This document shows, in pieces, positions 5,885 through 11,781 of a stretch of 11,781 nt of DNA (positions are counted from its first letter, which is position 1; the number at the start of each line of letters is the position of its first letter). The DNA is taken from contig CAZPGL010000052.1 in NCBI GenBank assembly GCA_964586175.1, positions 1 to 11,781 on the forward strand, in the 5' to 3' direction. Source of the DNA: CAZPGL01 sp964586175. GTDB lineage: Bacteria > Actinomycetota > Acidimicrobiia > Acidimicrobiales > MedAcidi-G1. The translations under genes and the position numbers were made by a program. The notes beneath the pieces are model-generated. The model was not told where the DNA came from. It saw only the letters and a program-made list of their open reading frames with translations, and searched no databases.

Positions 5885-6826
5885 TCACCGTTCGACCGAC
5901 ATCACCCGGTCGTCGGCCATGGCGGCGACCAGCCATCGGCGCAGGGTGGTCGTGGCCGGGCCGGGGTCGTCGTCGGTGGCCACGATGACGAACGGCTCGC
6001 CAGTGGCCACCCGACGGTCCCCGACCGGCACCAGCCGGCCCTGGGCCACCAGCGAACCCACGTTGTGCCGCCAGCCGAGGGCCACCCCCTGGCCGGCCAT
6101 GGCCGCGTGCAGGATCAGCGAGTAGTCGTTGCTGCGCTCGCCGGGCAGGCGCTCCGGTGCCGGCACGCCCGTCTCCGCGAACCACCGGTGCCAGTCAAAG
6201 CGACTGCGATACGACTCCTCCAAGTGCAGCAGCGGTGCACCCAACAACGCCACCGACCCCCGTACCGGGCCAATGGCCTCCGCCACCTCCGGTGACGCCA
6301 CCGGAAACACCTCCTCGTCGCAGAAGTGCCACGTCGACATGCCAGGCCACGGCCCCGCCCCCAACGGGATCCACAGGTCAGCGTCGCCGCGGCCCACCGA
6401 AGCGTCGTCGTCGCGGGTGATGCACCGCAACTCCACATCCGGATGCGCGGCCTTGAACTCCGCCAACCGCGGCATCAACCAATGCGCAGCCAATGACGTC
6501 GACACCGCCAGGGTGACCCGCCGGTTCTCATGTACCCGGGCCCGCACCGCAGCCACCACCCGATCCAGACGCCCGAACGCCGCCCCTACCTCATCAGCCA
6601 ACACCCGCCCGGCTTCGGTCAACACCACCCCGCTGCGACTGCGCTCGAACAAGACGGCGTCCAGCCACCGCTCGAGGCGGGCCACGGCGTGGCTGACCGC
6701 CGGCTGGCCCACCCCCAGGGTGCGGGCTGCAGCGGTGAACGACCCGGTGCGGGCCGCCGCGTCGAACACCCGCAACCAACGGTCCGGAGGCCCACCCGCC
6801 GCACCCGTTCCATCGATCTGAGTCAT
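5885..6826 (-). CDS. LysR-type transcriptional regulator, probable regulator of the mttB operon
   Basis: This 313-residue protein of typical LTTR length has an N-terminal winged helix-turn-helix at about 16-75: G-S-F-T-A-A-A-R-T-L-G-V-G-Q-P-A-V-S-H-A-V-A-R-L-E, then L-F-E-R-S-R-S-G-V-V-L-T-E-A-G. A linker helix and a periplasmic-binding-protein-like effector domain follow (about 98-305). The effector domain resembles the GcvA-like branch, which often controls amino-acid or one-carbon genes. That subgrouping is only an impression from motifs. It is divergent from the MttB-like gene with 125 nt between the starts, the classical position of a LysR activator and its target operon. Start ATG 6824-6826 is preceded by GGAG only 2 nt away, too close for a good ribosome site, but by a promoter pair that would give a leaderless mRNA. 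Confidence 0.93.
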   Translation of the reverse strand: MTQIDGTGAAGGPPDRWLRVFDAAARTGSFTAAARTLGVGQPAVSHAVARLERWLDAVLFERSRSGVVLTEAGRVLADEVGAAFGRLDRVVAAVRARVHENRRVTLAVSTSLAAHWLMPRLAEFKAAHPDVELRCITRDDDASVGRGDADLWIPLGAGPWPGMSTWHFCDEEVFPVASPEVAEAIGPVRGSVALLGAPLLHLEESYRSRFDWHRWFAETGVPAPERLPGERSNDYSLILHAAMAGQGVALGWRHNVGSLVAQGRLVPVGDRRVATGEPFVIVATDDDPGPATTTLRRWLVAAMADDRVMSVER

Positions 6827-6832
6827 GACTCC

Positions 6833-6861
6833 ATGATGGAATTGGCCGATTGCAGCGTCAA
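6833..6861 (-). promoter_or_regulatory. Promoter of lysR, leaderless type
   Basis: The minus strand reads TTGACG (6861-6856), a 17-nt spacer, then CATCAT (6838-6833), which ends 6 nt before the lysR ATG. The -35 matches the consensus at five of six positions. It lies back to back with the mttB promoter, whose -35 is at 6850-6855. A 12-bp palindrome GAGTCATGACTC (6820-6831) covers the start codon. Confidence 0.5.
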
Positions 6862-6878
6862 GTACCCCTATCTACACT
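6850..6878 (+). promoter_or_regulatory. Promoter candidate of the mttB-dehydrogenase operon
   Basis: TTGCAG (6850-6855) and TACACT (6873-6878) are separated by 17 bp. Predicted transcription would start near 6885 and leave a leader of about 67 nt before the MttB-like ATG. The -35 is weak, as is usual for activator-dependent promoters. Confidence 0.42.
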
Positions 6879-6883
6879 CACGT

Positions 6884-6910
6884 TGTCCTGCAGTCCATCG
6901 ACTCAGGACA
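6884..6910. promoter_or_regulatory. Candidate LysR binding site: TGTCCTG-N13-CAGGACA
   Basis: TGTCCTG at 6884-6890 and CAGGACA at 6904-6910 are perfect 7-bp inverted arms. Related half-sites follow: TGTC at 6915-6918, GGGAC at 6926-6930, TGTCC at 6936-6940 and GGGAC at 6941-6945. A cluster of TGTCC/GGACA half-sites confined to the lysR-mttB gap suggests a regulator target. Its position at and after the predicted start site would fit repression better than activation. Confidence 0.42.
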
Positions 6911-6951
6911 CCCCTGTCGCCGAATGGGACCGAAGTGTCCGGGACGCATCC

Positions 6952-8469
6952 ATGACCAGACGCAGCCGCACCAGGGAACGCCGTACCGGCGTCGAAACCC
7001 GGCGCGCCGTCGCGTGTCTGGAACGCAAGATCCCGTACTTCGACCTCGTCGGCGACGAACAGCTCGACCTCATCGAACAACACGCCGACCGCATCCTCGC
7101 CGAGGTCGGCATCGAGATCTGGGGCGATGACGAAGCCATCCGGCTGTTCCGGGACGCCGGTGCCACCGTCGACGGCCAACGCCTGCGCTTCGACCCCGGT
7201 CTGGTCCGCTCCATCGTCACCGCCACCACCCCCCACCAGTTCATCCAGCACGGCCGCGACCCGCAACGGGCCGTCACCATCGGCGGCGACCACACCGTGT
7301 TCGCCCCCGGCTACGGCATGCCGTTCGTCCGCGACCTCGACGGCGGCCGCCGCTACGGCACCATCGACGACTTCGACCGGCTCGTCAAGCTCAACCACAC
7401 CCTCGAATACACCCACCATTCGGGCCTCGTCATCTGCGAACCCACCGACGTACCGGTCAACAAACGGCACCTCGACATGGTCGCCGCCCACCTGCGGTAC
7501 ACCACCAAACCGGTCCTCGGTGCCATCACCGCCCCTTCCCGGGCCGCCGACTCACTGGACATGGCCCGCATCGTCCACGGCACCGACACCCTCGACGACC
7601 ACTGCGTCATCATGGGCAACATCAACGTGAACTCGCCGCTGGTGTTCGACGGCGAGGTCACCAAGGTCATCCGCACCTACGCGGCAGCCAACCAGGGGAT
7701 GGTCATCTGCCCGTTCATCCTGGGCGGCGCCATGGGGCCCGTCACCCCGGCCGGCGCCGTCGCCCAGGCCCACGCTGAAGCCATGGTCGGTGTGGCCCTC
7801 ACCCAACTGGTGCGCCCCGGCGCCCCGGCGATCTACGGCAACTTCCTCACCACCATGTCGCTGCGCTCCGGCGCCCCCACGTTCGGCACCCCCGAAGCCG
7901 GCCTGGCGTACTTGGCCGTCGGCCAGCTGGCCCGCCGCACCGGCATCCCGGTGCGCTGCGGCGGCTCGTTCACCTCGGCCAAGCTGCCCGACGCCCAAGC
8001 CGCCGAGGAGAGCGCCACCTCGCTGCTGGCGGCGATCATGTCCGGCACCAACTTCGTGCTCCACGCCGCCGGCTGGCTGGAAGGCGGCCTCGTCATGGAC
8101 TTCGAGAAACTGGTCCTCGACAACGACCGCCTCGGCATGGTCCACCACCTGCTCGCCGGGCTGTCGTTCGACGACAACGCCTTCGCCATGGACGGCTTCC
8201 ACGAGGTCGGCCCCGGCAGCCACTTCCTCGGCAGCGCCCACACCCTCGCCAACTACGAGACGGCCTACTACGAGCCCACGTTCGGCGACTCGACGTCGTG
8301 GGAACAATGGGACTCCGACGGCGGCCTCGACGCCCGCCAACGCGCCAACGCCGACTGGAAGCGCCGCCTGGCCGAGTACGAGGAACCTGCCCTGCCCGAC
8401 GACATCGAAGCCGAACTGGCCGAGTACATCGCCCAGAAGAAAGCGTCGATGGACGACGCCTGGTACTAG
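6952..8469 (+). CDS. Trimethylamine methyltransferase (MttB) family protein, non-pyrrolysine type
   Basis: The 505-residue protein has the length and sequence of the MttB superfamily (TIM-barrel methyltransferases). Typical features are the N-terminal L-D-L-I-E-Q-H-A-D-R-I-L-A-E-V-G-I-E-I, a central N-I-N-V-N-S-P-L segment at 223-230, P-F-I-L-G-G-A-M-G-P-V-T-P-A-G at 254-268, and R-C-G-G-S-F-T-S-A-K-L-P-D-A-Q-A at 335-350. Archaeal MttB uses pyrrolysine encoded by an in-frame UAG. Here the frame runs without TAG to its terminal stop, so it belongs with non-Pyl relatives such as MtgB, MtpB and MtcB, which demethylate glycine betaine, proline betaine and carnitine. The substrate is probably a quaternary amine, but specificity cannot be read. 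ATG 6952 lacks a clear Shine-Dalgarno sequence. It is the first gene of an operon with two flavoprotein dehydrogenases; no corrinoid protein is seen. Confidence 0.88.
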   Translation: MTRRSRTRERRTGVETRRAVACLERKIPYFDLVGDEQLDLIEQHADRILAEVGIEIWGDDEAIRLFRDAGATVDGQRLRFDPGLVRSIVTATTPHQFIQHGRDPQRAVTIGGDHTVFAPGYGMPFVRDLDGGRRYGTIDDFDRLVKLNHTLEYTHHSGLVICEPTDVPVNKRHLDMVAAHLRYTTKPVLGAITAPSRAADSLDMARIVHGTDTLDDHCVIMGNINVNSPLVFDGEVTKVIRTYAAANQGMVICPFILGGAMGPVTPAGAVAQAHAEAMVGVALTQLVRPGAPAIYGNFLTTMSLRSGAPTFGTPEAGLAYLAVGQLARRTGIPVRCGGSFTSAKLPDAQAAEESATSLLAAIMSGTNFVLHAAGWLEGGLVMDFEKLVLDNDRLGMVHHLLAGLSFDDNAFAMDGFHEVGPGSHFLGSAHTLANYETAYYEPTFGDSTSWEQWDSDGGLDARQRANADWKRRLAEYEEPALPDDIEAELAEYIAQKKASMDDAWY

Positions 8470-8507
8470 GCCGGCCCGAACCGACCGGCGCGCCCGAACG
8501 ACAGGAC

Positions 8508-8512
8508 AAGGA
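8508..8512 (+). promoter_or_regulatory. Shine-Dalgarno sequence of the dimethylglycine-dehydrogenase-like gene
   Basis: AAGGA lies 7 nt before ATG 8520 in the 50-nt gap after the MttB-like gene. It selects this start over the ATG at 8529 and over the 74-codon upstream extension inside mttB. Confidence 0.6.
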
Positions 8513-8519
8513 CCAACCC

Positions 8520-10949
8520 ATGAACGACATGCGAACCGACGTCGACGTTGCCATCATCGGCGGCGGGGTCACCGGGGTCAGCGTGCTCTACCACCTGGCC
8601 AAGATGGGCATGACCAACGTCGTGCTCATCGAACGGGCCGAGTTGACCGCCGGCTCCACCTGGCACGCCGCCGGGGTGATCCACACCGTCAACTCCGACC
8701 CCAACATCGCCCGCATGCAGTCCTACACGCTCGACCTCTACGACGAGATCGAGGCCCTCTCCGGCGTGTCGTGCGGCCTGCACCGTCCCGGCGGCATCTA
8801 CCTGGCGTCCACCCCCGAGCGCCTCGACTACCTGCGCCTCGAACGGGCCAAGGCCCGCTACATGGGCATGGACGCCGACTTCATCTCCATGGACGAGGTC
8901 AAAGAGCTCAACCCGCTCATCGACACCGACGAGTTCCTCGGCGCCCTGTTCGAGCCGGCCGACGGCCACGTCGACCCGTCGGGGGTCACCAACGCCTACG
9001 CCCAGTCGGCCATCCACTACGGCGCCCAGATCCAGCGCAACAACCCGGTCCACGACCTGACCCAGCGTCCAGACGGCTCGTGGGACGTCCATACCGAGCA
9101 CGGCGTCATCCGGGCCGGCATCGTCGTCAACGCCGCCGGCCTGTGGGCCCGCGAGCTGGGCCGCATGGTCGGCGTCGAACTGCCGCTGCTGCCCATGGAG
9201 CACCAGTTCGTCATCACCGAGGAGTTGCCCGAGATCATCGACCACGGCAGGGAGATCGCCGTCACCATCGACTACGAGGGCAACGCCTACACCCGCCAGG
9301 AGGGCAACAGCCTGCTCATCGGCACCTACGAGCAGGCCGGCAAGCCGTGGTCGCCCGACACCACCCCGCTCGACTTCGGGATGCGCCTGCTGACCCCCGA
9401 CCTCGACCGGTTCGTCGACCGCATCGAGATCGCCCAGGAACGCATGCCGGTGCTGGCCTCGGCGGGCATCGCCCGGGTCGTCAACGGCCCGTTCACCTTC
9501 GCCCCCGACGGCAACCCGCTGATCGGCCCCGTTCCCGGCCTGCGCAACTACTGGACGGCGTGCGCGGTCATGGCCGGGTTCTGCCAGGCCGGCGGGGTCG
9601 GGCTGTGCCTCGCCCAGTGGATCATCGACGGCGAGCCCGACATGGACGTCTACGCCATGGACGTCGGGCGCTTCGGCTCGTACGCCACCAAGGACTACAC
9701 GTACCTGAAGTCCCAGGAGAACTACCGCCGACGCTTCATGATCACCTACCCCAACGAGGAGCTGCCCGAGGCCCGGCCGTGGCGCACCACGCCGTCGTAC
9801 GACGCCCTCACCAACCAGAACGCCGTGTGGGGCGCATCGTTCGGCCTCGAACACGCCCTGTGGTTCGCCCCCGAGGGCGACGAACCGTACGAGACCCCCA
9901 CCTACCGCCGGTCCAACGCCTTCGGGACGGTCGCCGCCGAGGTGCGGGCCGTACGCGAAGGGGTCGGCGTCCTCGAGATCGCCAACTTCGCCAAGTACGA
10001 GGTGTCGGGACCCGGCGCCGCCGAATACCTCGACGGCATCGTCGCCAACCACCTCCCCAAGGTGGGGCGCCTGGCCCTCACCCCGATCCTCACCCCGGCC
10101 GGACGCCTCGCCGCCGACCTCACCGTCGGCCGCCTGGCCGACGACCGGTTCATGCTGTTCGGCTCCGGGTCGATGCCGGCCATCACCATGCGTCTGTTCG
10201 AACAGCACCTGCCGGAGACCGGCGTCACCGTCACCGACCGCAGCAACGACCTCATGGGTTGGAGCATCGCCGGACCCGACGCCCGGAACCTGTTGGAGCG
10301 GCTCACCGACGCCGACGTCTCGAACCACGGACTGCGGTTCCGGGACCTGCGGGAGATGACCGTGGGCGGCGTGCCCGTCATCGTGGCCCGCCTGTCGTTC
10401 ACCGGCGAGCTGGGTTACGAGCTGTACTGCACCGAGGAGCACCACGAGGCCCTGCGGGTCGCCATCATGGAGGCCGGCGCTGACCTCGACGTCACCCCGT
10501 TCGGCGGGCGGGCGTTCATGTCGATGCGCTTCGAGAAGGGCTTCGGCGTGTGGAACCTCGAGTTCCGCCCCGACTTCACCCCCGCCGAGGCCGGCATGAG
10601 CCCGTTCGTCAAGGTCGACAAGGCCGCCGACTTCATCGGCAAGGCCGCGGCGGCCGCCGAACTCGAGACAGGCCCCGCCAACCGGCTCGTCACCCTGGTG
10701 CTCGACGTCGACGACGCCGACGCCATCCACGACGAACCGGTTTTCCACGATGGTGGATGCGTCGGCTTCGTCACGTCCGGCGGCTACGCCCACTACGTCG
10801 AGGCCAGCATGGCCTTGGCCTACGTGCCCGCCCACCTCGCCGACGCCTACGACGACACCTTCGAGGTCGAAATCCTCGGCCACCTGCGTCCGGCCCGCAT
10901 CGCCCCCGAACCCCTCTACGACCCTGCCGGCGAACGCATGCGATCCTGA
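8520..10949 (+). CDS. Dimethylglycine/sarcosine dehydrogenase-type flavoprotein fused to GcvT folate domain
   Basis: The 809-residue protein has the full domain order of the dimethylglycine/sarcosine dehydrogenase family. A DAO-type FAD domain (about 8-371) has G-G-G-V-T-G at 14-19. The FAO_M linker domain covers about 374-428, the aminomethyltransferase (GCV_T) domain about 430-700, and its C-terminal barrel about 715-800. The motif S-T-W-H-A-A-G at 46-52 contains His49, the position where mammalian family members bind FAD covalently. The folate half shows G-E-L-G-Y-E at 629-634 and R-F-E-K-G-F at 670-675, and Asp533 lies where relatives carry an acidic residue near the folate. Such enzymes oxidatively remove an N-methyl group and load it on tetrahydrofolate as 5,10-methylene-THF, or release formaldehyde. 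Dimethylglycine, sarcosine or another N-methyl amine are all possible substrates. Encoded 50 nt after mttB and 67 nt before another flavoprotein. Confidence 0.9.
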   Translation: MNDMRTDVDVAIIGGGVTGVSVLYHLAKMGMTNVVLIERAELTAGSTWHAAGVIHTVNSDPNIARMQSYTLDLYDEIEALSGVSCGLHRPGGIYLASTPERLDYLRLERAKARYMGMDADFISMDEVKELNPLIDTDEFLGALFEPADGHVDPSGVTNAYAQSAIHYGAQIQRNNPVHDLTQRPDGSWDVHTEHGVIRAGIVVNAAGLWARELGRMVGVELPLLPMEHQFVITEELPEIIDHGREIAVTIDYEGNAYTRQEGNSLLIGTYEQAGKPWSPDTTPLDFGMRLLTPDLDRFVDRIEIAQERMPVLASAGIARVVNGPFTFAPDGNPLIGPVPGLRNYWTACAVMAGFCQAGGVGLCLAQWIIDGEPDMDVYAMDVGRFGSYATKDYTYLKSQENYRRRFMITYPNEELPEARPWRTTPSYDALTNQNAVWGASFGLEHALWFAPEGDEPYETPTYRRSNAFGTVAAEVRAVREGVGVLEIANFAKYEVSGPGAAEYLDGIVANHLPKVGRLALTPILTPAGRLAADLTVGRLADDRFMLFGSGSMPAITMRLFEQHLPETGVTVTDRSNDLMGWSIAGPDARNLLERLTDADVSNHGLRFRDLREMTVGGVPVIVARLSFTGELGYELYCTEEHHEALRVAIMEAGADLDVTPFGGRAFMSMRFEKGFGVWNLEFRPDFTPAEAGMSPFVKVDKAADFIGKAAAAAELETGPANRLVTLVLDVDDADAIHDEPVFHDGGCVGFVTSGGYAHYVEASMALAYVPAHLADAYDDTFEVEILGHLRPARIAPEPLYDPAGERMRS

Positions 10950-11005
10950 CCTGTCCGATCCGGCTCCGGCCCCCCGACCCCAACCAACCCCATTCCCTGA
11001 ACAAC

Positions 11006-11010
11006 GAGGA
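11006..11010 (+). promoter_or_regulatory. Shine-Dalgarno sequence of the last flavoprotein gene
   Basis: GAGGA lies 6 nt before ATG 11017. The 67-nt gap before this gene shows no hairpin or promoter, so the gene is probably in the same operon. Confidence 0.6.
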
Positions 11011-11016
11011 AACCCC

Positions 11017-11781
11017 ATGAGTGACAACGAGCGTTTCGACGCCATCATCATCGGTGCCGGAGTAATCGGCTCCGCCATCGCCTTCGAACTCTCCAAGAAG
11101 GGCTACGCGACCCTCAACGTCGACAAGCTGCCGGCCTCGGGCTACGGCTCCACGAGTAACTCGTGCGCCATCGTCCGAGCCCACTACTCCACCTACGACG
11201 GTGTCGCCATGGCCTACGAAGGCTTCTCGTACTGGAAGGACTGGTCCGGTTACCTCGAGGCTGACGACGAGCGCGGTCACGCCCTCTACATGCAGTCCGG
11301 CACCGTGCTGTTCATGCTCGAAGGCGGCCATCACGAAAAGGTGCTGCCCCTGTTCGACCAGGTCGGCGTGCCCTACGAGATCTGGGACAACGACACCCTC
11401 GGCGAGAAGGTGCCGTTCTTCGAGCATGGCACGCACGGTGAACCGTGCCGCCCCGAGGACGACCGGTTCTGGGCCGAACCCGAAGGCGAGCTCATCGGCG
11501 CCCTCTACACCCCGGACTCCGGCTACGTCAGCGACCCGCAGTTGGCCACCCACAACCTGCAGCGGGCCGCCGAAGCCAAGGGCGGCCAGTTCCGGTTCAA
11601 CACCGAGGTCGTTGCCATCCGCCAGGATGACGGCCGGGTCGCCGGCATCACCCTCGCCGACGGCACCGACGTCGATGCCCCGGTCGTCGTCAACGTGGCC
11701 GGCCCCCATTCGTTCGTCATCAACAAGATGGCCGGCGTGTACGACTCGATGAACATCAAGACCAAGGCCCTGCGCCACGAG
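11017..11781 (+). CDS. FAD-dependent oxidoreductase, sarcosine oxidase beta/DAO type (3' end outside window)
   Basis: The frame is open from ATG 11017 to the window edge, giving the first 255 residues. The N-terminus has the FAD-binding strand and G-A-G-V-I-G motif (13-18), with Asp36 at the end of the second strand. The segment S-T-S-N-S-C-A-I-V-R-A-H-Y-S at 45-58 is typical of glycine/D-amino-acid oxidase and sarcosine-oxidase-beta-like flavoproteins. A second DAO signature, V-V-V-N-V-A-G-P-H-S, lies at about 226-235. It lacks the covalent-flavin S-T-W-H motif of its upstream neighbour, so it is a distinct family member and not a duplicate. A likely role is oxidation of a secondary or tertiary amine made in the same pathway, such as sarcosine. 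The substrate, any partner subunits and the C-terminus are not visible. Confidence 0.85.
   Translation, partial: MSDNERFDAIIIGAGVIGSAIAFELSKKGYATLNVDKLPASGYGSTSNSCAIVRAHYSTYDGVAMAYEGFSYWKDWSGYLEADDERGHALYMQSGTVLFMLEGGHHEKVLPLFDQVGVPYEIWDNDTLGEKVPFFEHGTHGEPCRPEDDRFWAEPEGELIGALYTPDSGYVSDPQLATHNLQRAAEAKGGQFRFNTEVVAIRQDDGRVAGITLADGTDVDAPVVVNVAGPHSFVINKMAGVYDSMNIKTKALRHE

Noticed and set aside
8470..8489. GCCGG/CCGGC inverted repeat after the MttB-like stop
   Set aside because: Arms of only 5 bp in GC-rich DNA are expected by chance, there is no T-run, and the next gene is only 50 nt away and likely in the same operon.
7790..10483. 897-codon plus-strand open frame spanning mttB and the dehydrogenase gene
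   Set aside because: It is composed almost wholly of Arg, Pro, Ala, Thr and Ser repeats, crosses two well-supported genes in another frame and contains no domain. It is a frame shadow of GC-rich coding DNA.
8466..11096. 876-codon open frame on the minus strand opposite the DMGDH-like gene
   Set aside because: It is rich in Gly, Val, Asp and His in low-complexity runs with no recognisable domain. It mirrors the strong G/C third-position bias of the real gene on the other strand, whose homology covers the whole stretch.
8520..11781. Two FAD-dependent genes as a tandem duplication
   Set aside because: They share only the general DAO fold. The first has the covalent-flavin S-T-W-H motif and a GcvT fusion, and the second belongs to another branch with S-T-S-N-S-C-A-I-V-R.

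Overview
The window is very GC-rich (around 70% by eye) and almost fully coding, with strong third-position G/C bias, GTG as well as ATG starts, and several starts that lack a Shine-Dalgarno sequence but have a -10-like hexamer 6-7 nt upstream. This style, together with the gene families present (TetR, SDR, Lrp, DUF1214), suggests a high-GC actinobacterium. A free-living aerobe of the Acidimicrobiia type is my inference only. No rRNA, tRNA, CRISPR array, insertion sequence or phage gene was seen. No gap exceeds 300 bases; the longest are the two divergent regulatory regions at 2220-2367 and 6827-6951.

Left part (1-2219): the 3' end of a TetR-family regulator with a WHG-type C-terminal domain, a stem-loop, a classical SDR oxidoreductase, and then, convergent to it, a complete alanine dehydrogenase (ald) on the minus strand with all expected substrate residues.

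Middle part (2220-5874): an Lrp/AsnC regulator diverges from ald, the arrangement known for ald/aldR in mycobacteria. An L-2-hydroxyglutarate oxidase (lhgO-like) gene follows 14 nt later, apparently in the same transcript. Then comes a TetR regulator with a palindrome over its start codon, which overlaps a DUF1214-domain gene by 4 nt.

Right part (5885-11781): a LysR-type regulator on the minus strand diverges from a three-gene plus-strand operon that runs off the window. The operon encodes a trimethylamine-methyltransferase-family (MttB-like) protein without an in-frame amber codon, an 809-residue dimethylglycine/sarcosine-dehydrogenase-type flavoprotein fused to a GcvT-like folate domain, and a second FAD-dependent amine/amino-acid oxidoreductase (partial). 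This looks like an inducible pathway for stripping methyl groups from a quaternary or tertiary methylamine such as a betaine. Carbon would enter the tetrahydrofolate pool. It is the most interesting system here, because no cognate corrinoid protein is visible to accept a methyl group from the MttB-like protein.
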